From Flagellimonas hymeniacidonis (GTDB lineage Bacteria > Bacteroidota > Bacteroidia > Flavobacteriales > Flavobacteriaceae): DNA of 64,000 nucleotides. The position numbers and the translations under genes are program-made. The stretch's first letter is position 1, and the number at the start of each line of letters is the position of its first letter. Shown here in pieces: positions 1 through 9,538 of the stretch. The stretch lies in assembly GCF_008040165.1 (NCBI RefSeq), contig NZ_VRUR01000002.1, positions 1,054,001 to 1,118,000 of the forward strand, given 5' to 3'. The notes under the pieces are model-generated. The model saw only the letters and a program-made list of their open reading frames with translations. It made no database searches and was not told the origin of the DNA.

Positions 1-1138
1 TTCCTTCGCTATCTACGATAGAGTAGTGGGTGGTTTCCATACTTTCAACGATTTCTACTTCACCATGACTAACATCTGAAGATAGCGTTGCTTTTTCAAA
101 GGAGAAATCTTGCATCCGTTCCTGTAAATAGGCATCACTCAAAAGTTTGTTTAGCGGGATATTGGTGAAATCAGGGTCGCCCAAGAAGTAATTACGATCT
201 GCATAGGCACGTCTGGCCGCTTCGGTAAATAATTGGACTGATTTTACCGAATTATGCCCAAATTTTGAAATATCATGCGGTTCGATCATCTTAAAGATTT
301 GATTGATGGTGACTCCTCCGCTACTTGGCGGACTCATGGAAATAACACGTAGGTCTTTGTAATCAAAAACTACAGGTTCACGCCACTTTGCTTCATATCT
401 TTCTAAATCTTCCGTAGTAATAAAACCACCCTTCTCTTGTATGAATGCTGCTAGCTTTTCGGCTACTTCACCTTTATAAAAACCATCCCTACCATTTTCC
501 AATATTTTTTCCAAGGTTGATGCAAGTGCTGGGTACTTAATAGTATCTCCCTTAATAAAGTTGGCTGCAAACTTGGTGCTATCCCCATTTACCTGGATAA
601 AGCGCTCTTTATAACTTTCTAATCTCTTCGCTTGTTTTTCGGTGACAACCACACCTTTTTTGGCCAATTCAATTACTGGAGTAAGAATATCGGAAAGCGG
701 TAATGTGCCAAATTTTTTGTGTACTTCAATAACGCCAGCAACGGTTCCCGGAACTCCTACTGCAGTGGCACCAACGATACTCATATCTGGTATAACATTG
801 CCTAAGGAGTCCAAATACATATCTCTATGTGCTGATAGTGGAGCTTTTTCTCTATAATCCAAACCGCCGATGTCACCGTTATTTTTTCGGTAGACCATAA
901 AACCGCCACCGCCAAGGTTACCGGCAAAGGGGTAGGCGACTGCCAAGGCCAATTCTGTGGCGACCATGGCATCAAAAGCGTTACCTCCGTTTTGCATAAT
1001 TTCGGAACCTATTTTGGAGGCTTCCTCTCTTGCGGAAACCACCATGGCCTTTTCGGTTACTAATCCTGTGGGGAGGGCAGGTTGTTGTTTACAGTTTAGG
1101 AATAAAAGAAATGGGAGCGCAAGTATTATTCTTCGCAT
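1..1138 (-). CDS. ggt: gamma-glutamyltransferase, 3' end outside window
   Basis: Gamma-glutamyltransferase transfers or hydrolyses the gamma-glutamyl group of glutathione in the periplasm. The window holds about 379 codons from the ATG at 1138. The N-terminus is a hydrophobic stretch ending LFLNC, a likely lipoprotein signal. The next part reads MQNGGNAFDAMVA and GGGGFMVY, typical of the large subunit. At positions 20-34 the reading frame gives TTHYS, the self-cleavage motif; its first Thr (about residue 369) becomes the nucleophile at the N-terminus of the small subunit. Most of the small subunit lies beyond the window edge. The start overlaps the end of the upstream acpH-like gene by 13 bp, so the two are probably co-transcribed. 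Confidence 0.93.
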   Translation of the reverse strand, partial: MRRIILALPFLLFLNCKQQPALPTGLVTEKAMVVSAREEASKIGSEIMQNGGNAFDAMVATELALAVAYPFAGNLGGGGFMVYRKNNGDIGGLDYREKAPLSAHRDMYLDSLGNVIPDMSIVGATAVGVPGTVAGVIEVHKKFGTLPLSDILTPVIELAKKGVVVTEKQAKRLESYKERFIQVNGDSTKFAANFIKGDTIKYPALASTLEKILENGRDGFYKGEVAEKLAAFIQEKGGFITTEDLERYEAKWREPVVFDYKDLRVISMSPPSSGGVTINQIFKMIEPHDISKFGHNSVKSVQLFTEAARRAYADRNYFLGDPDFTNIPLNKLLSDAYLQERMQDFSFEKATLSSDVSHGEVEIVESMETTHYSIVDSEG

Positions 1139-1719
1139 AGGGAATTAAATTTTTGTTTGGAAAAGGTAATCAATTCTTCAAAAAAAAGGGTAAACTCATT
1201 TTCAAAAGCACTATAGTGCTCTTCTAAATCTAAAATGGCAAAATTCATTTTGGATTTGTTTTTTGTTCTTCTGTTCATTCCGGCAAGTACTTTGGAAATG
1301 CCATCTAGATTGGCATAACTCAACAACCAGTTATCCGTAATCATATAAGGCATCATACGTTGCGTTGCTAGCGGCAATATGGTATAGTTATCTTCCAGAA
1401 GGTCATAGAAGTTTTCCACAAATTCTTCCAAGGGAACCTTTGAGTAGTCCTGCCAGTTTTTTGCTAGAAAATGATCATAAAAAATATCCACAATCACCCT
1501 GCTATAATGACTGTAATTTTTATGAAGTCGTTTACTGCTTTGTTTGGCAATATGGTGTGAGTCGGTAAAGGTGTCTATCTCTCTATGCAATAAAATCCCT
1601 TTTTGAATCTTTTCAGGAAAGTGTTTGTATTTATTTCCTCGAATATGGTCGGCAAAAAAGTTCCCAAGTGTTATCTCGGGATTATCAAAGGACAAATAAA
1701 TATGCGCCAAGAAATTCAT
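1126..1719 (-). CDS. acyl carrier protein phosphodiesterase family (DUF479)
   Basis: A 197-residue protein of the AcpH family, which removes the phosphopantetheine arm from acyl carrier protein in Escherichia coli. It begins MNFLAHIYLSF and has GNFFADHIRG, LHREIDTFTDSH and FYDHFLA, the His/Asp-rich segments of the HD-like fold. The length fits the family. It overlaps the start of ggt by 13 bp. Activity in Bacteroidota is inferred from family membership only. Confidence 0.85.
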   Translation of the reverse strand: MNFLAHIYLSFDNPEITLGNFFADHIRGNKYKHFPEKIQKGILLHREIDTFTDSHHIAKQSSKRLHKNYSHYSRVIVDIFYDHFLAKNWQDYSKVPLEEFVENFYDLLEDNYTILPLATQRMMPYMITDNWLLSYANLDGISKVLAGMNRRTKNKSKMNFAILDLEEHYSAFENEFTLFFEELITFSKQKFNSLCEE

Positions 1720-1782
1720 TAATATAATTTTCTTTTCTGATGAAATTTACAAATTCAAAACATGGAATCGGGAATAGCCGTT

Positions 1783-1790
1783 TATATTTG
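1783..1790 (+). promoter_or_regulatory. possible -7 element upstream of glmM
   Basis: TATATTTG matches the Bacteroidota -7 consensus TAnnTTTG exactly and lies 20 bp before the glmM ATG. I see no good TTTG at the -33 position, so the call is tentative. Confidence 0.35.
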
Positions 1791-1810
1791 CAAAAACTTT
1801 TTTAACAACT

Positions 1811-3202
1811 ATGACGCTTATCAAATCGATTTCTGGAATACGTGGTACAATTGGTGGAACTACAAATGATAATCTCACCCCGATAGATGCGGTAAAGTTC
1901 GCTGCTTCGTATGGAACATGGTTAAAGGATTATGCTGGCAAAGAGAAGTTGACTGTTGTTATTGGAAGGGATGCTCGTTTATCAGGGGAAATGATTCAGA
2001 ACTTGGTGGTTTCCACCCTTGTTGGTCTAGGGATTGATGTGGTTGATCTAGGCTTGTCCACAACACCTACAGTTGAAATTGCGGTTCCTTTGGAAAAAGC
2101 GGATGGAGGGATTATCCTTACCGCTAGTCATAACCCTAAACAATGGAATGCCCTTAAATTACTAAATGAGCGTGGCGAATTTTTGGATGCAAAGCAAGGA
2201 GCGATTATTTTGGAATTGGCTGAAAAAGAGGATTTCAACTTTGCTGAAGTTGATAACTTAGGAGAAATCATTAAAAACGATTCGTATATCGATATTCATA
2301 TCGATGAAGTTTTGGAGCTTCCTTTGGTAGATAAAGAGGTGATAAAAAAGGCAGGCTTCAAAGTTGTCGTAGACGGCGTTAATTCCACAGGTGGAATTGC
2401 CATTCCGAAGCTATTGGAAGAATTAGGAGTAGAAGTGATAAAGTTATATTGTGAACCTACTGGGCATTTTCCGCACAATCCAGAACCTTTAAAGGAGCAT
2501 TTGGGCGACATCTGTAAGATGGTTGTTGAAGAAGAGGCTGATTTTGGTATCGTGGTAGATCCAGATGTTGATAGATTGGCTTTTATAAGCAATGATGGAG
2601 AAATGTTTGGTGAAGAATATACCTTGGTTGCATGTGCTGATTATGTATTGGGAAAAACAAAAGGCAATACAGTTTCTAATCTGTCTTCCTCCAGAGCACT
2701 TCGTGATATTACAGAAAAACATGGCGGAACCTATGAAGCGGCAGCTGTTGGAGAAGTGAATGTGGTCACTAAAATGAAAGCTAACAATGCAATCATTGGA
2801 GGAGAGGGTAATGGAGGAATCATTTACCCTGAAAGTCATTATGGTCGCGATTCTTTGGTAGGGACTGCTTTGTTTTTAATGCTTATGGCTGAAAAAGGAG
2901 GTACTGTTGCCGAGCTTAGGGCAAGTTATCCTAGCTACTTTATGAGCAAAAAGAAAATTCAGCTGACACCAGAGTTGGATGTGGATGCCTTGTTGGAAGC
3001 CATGCACAACAAATATAAAAACGAGCAAGTATCAACCATTGATGGGGTGAAAATAGATTTTGCTGAAAACTGGGTGCATCTTCGGAAGTCTAATACCGAA
3101 CCTATTATCCGTATTTATACCGAAGCTAAAAGTCAGCAAGAGGCAGATGGCTTGGCAAATCGGATTATAGAAGAAATTAAAGAGGTAGCAGGATTAGAAT
3201 AA
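1811..3202 (+). CDS. glmM: phosphoglucosamine mutase GlmM
   Basis: A 463-residue alpha-D-phosphohexomutase. GlmM interconverts glucosamine-6-phosphate and glucosamine-1-phosphate for UDP-GlcNAc, peptidoglycan and lipid A synthesis. The catalytic phosphoserine loop TASHNP is at residues 104-109 (Ser106), the metal loop DPDVDRLAF is near residue 250, the sugar-binding GEGNGG loop follows, and the C-terminal phosphate-binding RKSNTEPIIRIY is near the end. Phosphomannomutase activity cannot be excluded from sequence alone. The gene is monocistronic here and converges on the NTF2-like gene with 2 bp between the stops. Confidence 0.9.
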   Translation: MTLIKSISGIRGTIGGTTNDNLTPIDAVKFAASYGTWLKDYAGKEKLTVVIGRDARLSGEMIQNLVVSTLVGLGIDVVDLGLSTTPTVEIAVPLEKADGGIILTASHNPKQWNALKLLNERGEFLDAKQGAIILELAEKEDFNFAEVDNLGEIIKNDSYIDIHIDEVLELPLVDKEVIKKAGFKVVVDGVNSTGGIAIPKLLEELGVEVIKLYCEPTGHFPHNPEPLKEHLGDICKMVVEEEADFGIVVDPDVDRLAFISNDGEMFGEEYTLVACADYVLGKTKGNTVSNLSSSRALRDITEKHGGTYEAAAVGEVNVVTKMKANNAIIGGEGNGGIIYPESHYGRDSLVGTALFLMLMAEKGGTVAELRASYPSYFMSKKKIQLTPELDVDALLEAMHNKYKNEQVSTIDGVKIDFAENWVHLRKSNTEPIIRIYTEAKSQQEADGLANRIIEEIKEVAGLE

Positions 3203-3204
3203 TC

Positions 3205-3738
3205 TCAATAATTCAATTCGTAGATGATATCTTGACTGTTGAATTCAGCAGCATCAATATTTATTCTTTTATCAGAATCAAGCCATAATTTCCAGACACC
3301 GTCTTCTTTTTTTAATCCGACATTAAAAAGACCATAACCCCTAACCACTAAGTCGGGGTCATCTTTTCGTTTGGAACTAAAACGGTAATATCCTGTTTGG
3401 TATGCCAATTCCTCTTTTTCATCGATGGCGGTAGTTAAAATGGTAAAAGCTATTCCCAAACGGTCATCGCGTTGCCTCATGTCGTCCAAAAAACCTCCAA
3501 AATTATCCATGTAGCTTTGTCCGTTTTCCACGATATTCTGATCTAAATAGATTCTGACAATATCTGGTGAATGGATAGATCTCAGTTTTTTTGAATCTAA
3601 ATTGGCATATGCTTCCATAAACGGAATCCAAATATCTTTTTTGATAGCGGTCATGGTCTCTTCAGAAATCTTCTTTGTTTCTTGTGCCACGGATACTCCA
3701 AAAAAGCACAGAGTGATTAGGGTGAAGAGTTGTTTCAT
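3205..3738 (-). CDS. exported NTF2-like / DUF4440-type protein
   Basis: A 177-residue protein with an N-terminal signal peptide (MKQLFTLITLCFFGVSVAQ). The mature part has the alpha+beta pattern of SnoaL/NTF2-like proteins: an amphipathic helix with FMEAYANLDSKKL, a short strand segment, then a C-terminal GVWKLWLDSDKR strand pair. Such proteins often occur as stand-alone secreted folds with unknown ligands. It is a single gene and gives no functional context. Confidence 0.7.
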   Translation of the reverse strand: MKQLFTLITLCFFGVSVAQETKKISEETMTAIKKDIWIPFMEAYANLDSKKLRSIHSPDIVRIYLDQNIVENGQSYMDNFGGFLDDMRQRDDRLGIAFTILTTAIDEKEELAYQTGYYRFSSKRKDDPDLVVRGYGLFNVGLKKEDGVWKLWLDSDKRINIDAAEFNSQDIIYELNY

Positions 3739-3825
3739 CGTTTCATTTTTTGATTGGAATAGAATTTATGAAACAATACATAAAGAAAACAAACTTTAAG
3801 AAAAGTTTATAGCATAAACTCTTTA

Positions 3826-5007
3826 CTATGGGAGTAGTCCGTTTTTCCATTGAACGATTTCTCTATTATACAAAGCATCCAATCCCATCTGCACACATAT
3901 AGCTGCTTTGGCTCCAGTAAGGACATTGGATTTTGGCATGGAATTATGAAAGACACTGTCCCTAAAATCGAGCAATGCCTGTTTGCTTGGGTCTAAATGC
4001 TCTACTTCTATTGGAATTCCTTTTTCTTGATCCCATTTTATTGTAGCTCCTGAAACCCCATCAACTTCACCAATTTCTTTGGTGCTTTCTATCTTTTCTG
4101 GATAAAACCAGGCTTTTGTATAATCAATTATGATAGTTCCCTTGTCTCCAAAAACCTTAATGAGATAATCATCTTTTGAATTACTGGTTAAGCATGTGAA
4201 TTTGGCCCGGACTCCATTAGGATAACTATAGATCATATGGACGTTATCCAAAGTTTCCCTTCCGTCTTTCCAATAATCTATTCCGCCATCACCCATAACT
4301 TGGGTTGGAACTGCATTTAGGACCCAATTGCTAAAATCCAATTGGTGAGAGCATAACTCTGCCAAAAGCCCCCCTGAAAACTCGCGGTACATTCGCCAAT
4401 TAATAGCTCTTTCATGCTCTGGGTTTTGTACTTTTCTTCGCCAGTTACCATTTCGGTTCCATTGACATTCTATTGCCGTAATCTTTCCAATTTTTCCATT
4501 TTGAATTAGGTCAACAATATGTGTGTATAATCTGGAACTATGATATTGGTGTCCGGTTTGGAATATTTTTTCGGATTTTGAGGCATTTTCCACCAATTCC
4601 TTGATTGCTGAATATCCTTTTACCAAGGTTTTTTCACAATACACATGTTTCCCCGCATCAAGGGAATCAATAGCAATTTGACTATGTGTGCTAAATGGTG
4701 TGGCGATTAAAACCGCATCGATTTGCTTATTGTCTAAAAGAGCCCTATAATCAGAATAGCCATTTGCTTTCCCTTGAACTTTTTCTAACCCACTTTGCAA
4801 TCTAAATGGAAGAACATCAGCACATGCAACAACGTTTAGCCCTTCCATTTCATTAATGATAGGAATAAACCCGCCCCCTCTGTCTCCAGTTCCGATGACC
4901 CCTATATTGAGCGTGTCATTTTTAGATGGATACAGTACACTGGCATTTATAGTAGATATTCCGGCTGCAACTATACCAGTTTTTGCAACAAAATCTCTTC
5001 GTTTCAT
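3826..5007 (-). CDS. Tat-exported Gfo/Idh/MocA oxidoreductase (last gene of hexuronate operon)
   Basis: A 393-residue NAD(P)-dependent oxidoreductase. It starts MKRRDFVAKTG, a twin-arginine signal, then has the Rossmann motif NIGVIGTGDRGGG. The usual EKP catalytic motif is EKT here (HVYCEKT), a deviation. The central part has ECQWNRNGNWRR and the C-terminal half the beta-sheet substrate domain. It lies 3 bp downstream of a second family member and next to a double DUF1080 protein. Gfo/Idh enzymes paired with DUF1080 proteins oxidise glycosides at C3 before cleavage, so periplasmic 3-keto-glycoside processing is the likely role. The substrate is unknown. Confidence 0.82.
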   Translation of the reverse strand: MKRRDFVAKTGIVAAGISTINASVLYPSKNDTLNIGVIGTGDRGGGFIPIINEMEGLNVVACADVLPFRLQSGLEKVQGKANGYSDYRALLDNKQIDAVLIATPFSTHSQIAIDSLDAGKHVYCEKTLVKGYSAIKELVENASKSEKIFQTGHQYHSSRLYTHIVDLIQNGKIGKITAIECQWNRNGNWRRKVQNPEHERAINWRMYREFSGGLLAELCSHQLDFSNWVLNAVPTQVMGDGGIDYWKDGRETLDNVHMIYSYPNGVRAKFTCLTSNSKDDYLIKVFGDKGTIIIDYTKAWFYPEKIESTKEIGEVDGVSGATIKWDQEKGIPIEVEHLDPSKQALLDFRDSVFHNSMPKSNVLTGAKAAICVQMGLDALYNREIVQWKNGLLP

Positions 5008-5010
5008 TTT

Positions 5011-6339
5011 TTATAGTTTAGGTTCCCAACCTTGCTCGTATTCTCTTTTCCAATTTTCCATAACGGCATCATCATTAAGGACTTTTCCGGTAGTCGTATC
5101 AATTTTCAAGGTGTGTCCGGCATCCTGAGCCATATTTCCTAAATGGCATAACATGGTAGAAACGCTGGCATCGTTAATATCTGCTTTTAAAGACTCGTCC
5201 TTTCTTATGGCATTGAAAAAATTGGCAACATGATCAACGTCCAACCCACCTATGCCTTGTGTGTTTGTGGTTGCACTTTGAGATTTTTCAAACTGAAACT
5301 TCACAGGATTCCCACCTAAATCATAAAGCTTGTAAAAATTCCTGCTCAACTCAATACTTCCTTTGCTTCCGTAGATGGTTACACCCCTTCCAGGCCGTTC
5401 TGGTTTCATGATACCGCGACTATGCCCTGTCCAAGTAATGAATTTATCATCAGAGAACTTATAGGTTACTTGTTGATTATCAATAAATTCCCAATCATCA
5501 TTGAACGTGTATTTCCCACCAAAAGAGGTAACAGTTTCTGGAAGGTCTACACCCAAGGCCCATCGACATATATCAATTTCATGTGTGCCATTGTTGTGGA
5601 TTTCTCCGGTGCCCCAAGTTCTAAACCAATGCCAGTTATAGGGATGAATATTGTCGCGATAATCTTCTCTAGGTGCCGGACCTTGCCAAAGATTCCAATC
5701 TAAAGTTTTTGGAACACTCACTTTATTTCCTGTACCAATAGATCCTCGATTATTAGAATAATAGGCTTCTCCTTTATAGACATTTCCTATGATTCCGTTT
5801 CTAATATCTTCAACAGCTGCGACGGACGTTTGTGCTGATCGCTGTTGATTGCCCATTTGTACTTTTTTGCCATATTTATTTTGAGCAGCGACTAGGAGTT
5901 GATTTTCATGTGGGTTATGGCTACAAGGTTTTTCTACATAAACATGCTTTCCAGCTTGCATGGCCAAAATGGCCATGGGAGCATGCCAATGCTCTGGAGT
6001 AGCTATAAAGACAGCGTCAACATCTTTATCTTCCAATATTTTCCTGAAATCTTTTTCTACTTTGGGCACATAGCCAATATGTTCTTGACACCAGACATTA
6101 TGCTCTTCAATAATTACATCATCAACATCACAATTGTATAAGATTTTGGCATTGGAATCTTGGTGAATGGCAATTATATGTGCTTTAGCACGACTACGAA
6201 CTCCTATAACTGCTACTCCTAAGCGATCATTGGCACCTAGTATACTTGAAAATCCCGTGGTGGGCATCAGTATTCCTCCCAGCGCTAAACCAGTACTGCT
6301 TACTGTTGTCTTTTTTATAAAATCTCTTCGAGTTCCCAT
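5011..6339 (-). CDS. Tat-exported Gfo/Idh/MocA oxidoreductase
   Basis: A 442-residue protein beginning MGTRRDFIKKT, a clear twin-arginine signal. The Rossmann motif reads VAVIGVRSRAKAH and the catalytic Lys motif is intact (HVYVEKPCSHN). Downstream come WRTWGTGEIHNNGTHEID, with the conserved His of the active site, and a C-terminal beta domain. The length and export signal fit secreted glycoside-oxidising members of the family and also the GH109-like branch, which cleaves with NAD+. It sits between the DUF1080 gene (10 bp upstream) and a second Gfo/Idh gene (3 bp downstream). Confidence 0.85.
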   Translation of the reverse strand: MGTRRDFIKKTTVSSTGLALGGILMPTTGFSSILGANDRLGVAVIGVRSRAKAHIIAIHQDSNAKILYNCDVDDVIIEEHNVWCQEHIGYVPKVEKDFRKILEDKDVDAVFIATPEHWHAPMAILAMQAGKHVYVEKPCSHNPHENQLLVAAQNKYGKKVQMGNQQRSAQTSVAAVEDIRNGIIGNVYKGEAYYSNNRGSIGTGNKVSVPKTLDWNLWQGPAPREDYRDNIHPYNWHWFRTWGTGEIHNNGTHEIDICRWALGVDLPETVTSFGGKYTFNDDWEFIDNQQVTYKFSDDKFITWTGHSRGIMKPERPGRGVTIYGSKGSIELSRNFYKLYDLGGNPVKFQFEKSQSATTNTQGIGGLDVDHVANFFNAIRKDESLKADINDASVSTMLCHLGNMAQDAGHTLKIDTTTGKVLNDDAVMENWKREYEQGWEPKL

Positions 6340-6348
6340 GATTATATT

Positions 6349-7752
6349 TTAAAGTTGTTTGATTTTTATGTTCCTAAAGGAAACCCTGTCCCCGTGATCT
6401 TGCAACAGAATGTTCCCTTTATCCGCTTCTCCGAATTGAGGCCATGTAACATACTTACTTTCGGAGACTAATTTTCGATACGCATCACTTTTACGTTCAT
6501 ACTCCAACACTTTTGCTCCATTAAGCCAGTGCTCTACGTGGTTATTATTTGAAATGATATGTGCTCTGTTCCATTCCCCAATTGGGCTTACATATTTGGT
6601 AGAATCTGCTTGAATAAGATCATAAAGCGAACCTATGGTTCTGCTTCCTTCATGATTCCCCAATTTTGCATCTGGGTGACGAGCATCATCTAAGATTTGA
6701 AACTCAAGGCCAATTGAAGAACCTTCCCCTTTGTTTAGATCGGTGTTTACATAATATTTGATTCCACTATTGGCACCCTCTGTAATTTTAAATTCCAATT
6801 TCACTTCAAAATTATCGTATTGGTTTTCTGTAACAATATCCCCACCAGCTTCGGATTCACCCCCACCAGAGGATAAAACGGTCAATTCCCCATTTTCCAT
6901 GATCCAACCCTGTTCTGGGAAATGGCCCAGTTTTGCACCGTGCCAACCTTTGGTGGTCTGTCCATCCCAAAGCAACTCCCATCCATCTTCTTCCTCATGC
7001 TGTGTTAGCATGTTTTTTGTGACTATAGGTTGTAGCGGAGATACTGTAGTGTACTTTTCAACATTCTCTGTGACTATCTTGATGTTCTTCCATTTTATTT
7101 CGGTTCCAGCTTTTTGGCTTTCACCTATACTGTGTACTTGCAAGCCAATAAAACCTTCGGAAGTAATATCATCGATTAGGTAAGCCGCAGGAACTCCGTT
7201 GACCCATGTTTTTATGGTGTCGCCAAGCGCTTCAATTCTGTAATGATTCCATTGGTTTTGTTTGAATGCTTTTTGAGCTGCTTCATTTTTTGATAAAGGA
7301 TTCAACCAACCTCTTCTACTTTCATCGTAGATACCCGCACTCCATGCACGATCGGATGGATCAATTTCTACTTGATAACCATGCACGCGTCCGTCAAAAT
7401 ATTCCGGAATGCTATTACTTCGTATTTGTATCCCTGAATTCATGGTAGAATCCACCAAATATTCCAATTCCAGTATAAAATCGCTATAGTTTTGGTTGGA
7501 TGTTAGAAATGTGTTTGGTGTGTTGTGTACTGTCTTGCCTACGATAGTTTCATCTTCTACTGAATATGCGGCGTTGCCTCCTAGTACAGTCCATCCTTCA
7601 AGGGTTTTCCCATCAAAAATGGATACCCATGGCGTATCATCTTTGGGCTTTTGATTACAGCCGACCATACATAGTACTACTGAAATGGCCAGCACCTTTT
7701 TTAAAAAGGCTTGTTGTTTATCTTTCACTTGTTTACATTTTAAATTGTTCAT
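6349..7752 (-). CDS. lipoprotein with two DUF1080 (3-keto-glycoside hydrolase/lyase) domains
   Basis: A 467-residue protein with a lipoprotein signal ending MVGC (Cys about residue 32). Two DUF1080 domains follow: one from WVSIFDGKTLEGW to about residue 230, the other from LLWDGQTTKGWHG to the end. Both carry the family's NSGI(Q/K) strand (STMNSGIQIRSN and GANSGIKYYVN). DUF1080 proteins (concanavalin-like fold) act on 3-keto-glycosides, cleaving the glycosidic bond once C3 has been oxidised. Two Gfo/Idh oxidoreductases follow directly. The anchor implies action at the outer membrane or in the periplasm. Which glycoside is used cannot be read from the sequence. Confidence 0.85.
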   Translation of the reverse strand: MNNLKCKQVKDKQQAFLKKVLAISVVLCMVGCNQKPKDDTPWVSIFDGKTLEGWTVLGGNAAYSVEDETIVGKTVHNTPNTFLTSNQNYSDFILELEYLVDSTMNSGIQIRSNSIPEYFDGRVHGYQVEIDPSDRAWSAGIYDESRRGWLNPLSKNEAAQKAFKQNQWNHYRIEALGDTIKTWVNGVPAAYLIDDITSEGFIGLQVHSIGESQKAGTEIKWKNIKIVTENVEKYTTVSPLQPIVTKNMLTQHEEEDGWELLWDGQTTKGWHGAKLGHFPEQGWIMENGELTVLSSGGGESEAGGDIVTENQYDNFEVKLEFKITEGANSGIKYYVNTDLNKGEGSSIGLEFQILDDARHPDAKLGNHEGSRTIGSLYDLIQADSTKYVSPIGEWNRAHIISNNNHVEHWLNGAKVLEYERKSDAYRKLVSESKYVTWPQFGEADKGNILLQDHGDRVSFRNIKIKQL

Positions 7753-7763
7753 GTTCTTTTATT

Positions 7764-9068
7764 TTATAAATCAAATAAACTGGGTAACCACAAAGTCAAT
7801 TGTGGAATATAGGTTATCAAAAACAGCGCTACTATCATCGCCAAAAACAATGGTATTAGCGGTTTTATTACTTTCTGTATGGAGGTCTTTGCGACTCCAA
7901 CACCAACGAAAAGTACAGAGCCCACCGGTGGGGTACACAAACCGATGCACAGATTCAAAATCATAATAATTCCAAAATGAACCGGGTCGATACCTAGTTT
8001 GGTAACTACGGGTAAAAAAATTGGGGTAAAAATCAAAACAGCAGGGGTCATGTCCATAAAAATGCCAACAACCAGTAAAATAACATTAATCATTAGCAGA
8101 ATGATAATTTTATTATTGCTTACACCCAATAATATGTCAGAAGTGGCTTGTGGAATATTTTCGTAGGACATTGCCCATGACATACTGATTGAAGCTGCTA
8201 TCAACAACATTACTATTGCTGTAGTAAGTGAAGAGTCCAATAAAATGCTTGGCAAATTCTTAAAAGAGATTTCTTTATAGAGAACGCCTAAGACTAATGA
8301 ATAAAGCACAGCTATGGCAGAAGCTTCGGTCGCGGTGAATACACCTGCAACGATTCCTCCAATAACTATAAATAATAACAACAAACTCGGAAAGGCGTTG
8401 ACAAAGGTTTTTCCAATTTGAGAAATACTGATATTACCCTTTTTATTTTTGCTGACATATCCCTTTCTTTTTGCCCAAACCATGGCAACAATCATCAAAA
8501 ATAGCCCGGTTAGAATGCCAGGAATGTAACCAGCTAAAAATAAAGCTGCAATAGAAACTCCACCGCTTGCCAAAGAATAAACGATAAGTATGTTACTGGG
8601 AGGAATAACGAGTCCTGTAGTAGCGGATGTAATATTAACAGCAGCTCCAAACTCCCTGGAATATCCTTCTTTCTCCATTTCGGGACCTAAAATACTTCCC
8701 ATTGCAGATGCGGATGCCATGGCAGACCCCGCAATAGCACCCATCAACATTGCTGCGGTTATGTTGATCAATGCAAGTCCACCAGGTAACGCACCTACCA
8801 AGGTCTTGGCAAAGGCTATCAACCGATGTGCCATTCCACCTTTGTTCATTAAGTTTCCGGCAAGAATAAAGAAAGGGATGGCCAAAAGAGCAAAACTATC
8901 CAATCCTGCACCCATTCTTTGTGCAAGGGTTGTGGCGGCAGGTAAAAAAGGAATGCTTACCAGCATAGTCAACAAAGCAGAAATGGCAATACTCCATGCA
9001 ACAGGAGTTCCTATGGACAAAAGGCCAAGAAAACTTATGACCAACACTAAAATGGGTATATATTCCAT
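7764..9068 (-). CDS. dctM: TRAP transporter large permease (DctM family)
   Basis: A 434-residue inner-membrane protein with about a dozen hydrophobic segments. It has the DctM hallmarks GSAMASASAMGSILGPEM, LVIPPSNILIVYS and LCIGLCTPPVGSVLFVG. It forms the sodium-driven translocation channel of a TRAP transporter together with the small permease and the DctP-like binding protein. Its ATG shares one base with the TAA of the small-permease gene (TAATG), which indicates translational coupling. The substrate is probably a hexuronate or related acid, from operon context. Confidence 0.92.
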   Translation of the reverse strand: MEYIPILVLVISFLGLLSIGTPVAWSIAISALLTMLVSIPFLPAATTLAQRMGAGLDSFALLAIPFFILAGNLMNKGGMAHRLIAFAKTLVGALPGGLALINITAAMLMGAIAGSAMASASAMGSILGPEMEKEGYSREFGAAVNITSATTGLVIPPSNILIVYSLASGGVSIAALFLAGYIPGILTGLFLMIVAMVWAKRKGYVSKNKKGNISISQIGKTFVNAFPSLLLLFIVIGGIVAGVFTATEASAIAVLYSLVLGVLYKEISFKNLPSILLDSSLTTAIVMLLIAASISMSWAMSYENIPQATSDILLGVSNNKIIILLMINVILLVVGIFMDMTPAVLIFTPIFLPVVTKLGIDPVHFGIIMILNLCIGLCTPPVGSVLFVGVGVAKTSIQKVIKPLIPLFLAMIVALFLITYIPQLTLWLPSLFDL

Positions 9069-9538
9069 TAGAAACTAGGGTATAAAATGTCCATAATTTT
9101 GTAATAAATAATCACTAGCCCACTAAGTGGGATTACCAGGTATACATATGCCAAGGGAATTTGTAAAGCTGGCGAAAGTTGATTTAAAACATAGGTAACA
9201 TAGACCAACCTGCTCCCTCCAATTACCATTGCTGTCAAGGCGAATAATATGACCATGAGTTTTACAGCGGCTGCCAGTTTTTGCTGAGTTTCTCTATTGA
9301 ACTTCTGGGTTAGCACATTGATTGCAATGTGCATATCCTTACCGGCGGCATACGCTGCTCCCAAAATTCCAACCCAGATCATAAGATAACGTGCCAGTTC
9401 ATCGGTAAAAGAACTAGGGGTGCCTATTACAAACCTGGTAAAAACCTGCCATAAAACATTCAATACCATTACCGACATGATGGCAATGAGCAAATAGCTC
9501 AATATTTTATCGACTTTTTTTCTAACACTCATGGTCAT
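9068..9538 (-). CDS. dctQ: TRAP transporter small permease (DctQ family)
   Basis: A 156-residue membrane protein with four predicted helices and the DctQ signature FTDELARYLMIWVGILGAAYA. It joins the large permease in the TRAP membrane complex. It starts inside the DctP stop (ATGA overlap at 9535-9538) and ends inside the DctM start, so all three subunits are translationally coupled. Confidence 0.9.
   Translation of the reverse strand: MTMSVRKKVDKILSYLLIAIMSVMVLNVLWQVFTRFVIGTPSSFTDELARYLMIWVGILGAAYAAGKDMHIAINVLTQKFNRETQQKLAAAVKLMVILFALTAMVIGGSRLVYVTYVLNQLSPALQIPLAYVYLVIPLSGLVIIYYKIMDILYPSF

Noticed and set aside
9313..9332. GCACATTG and CAATGTGC form an 8-bp inverted repeat
   Set aside because: It lies within the coding part of the small TRAP permease gene with no promoter nearby, so it is more likely chance than an operator.
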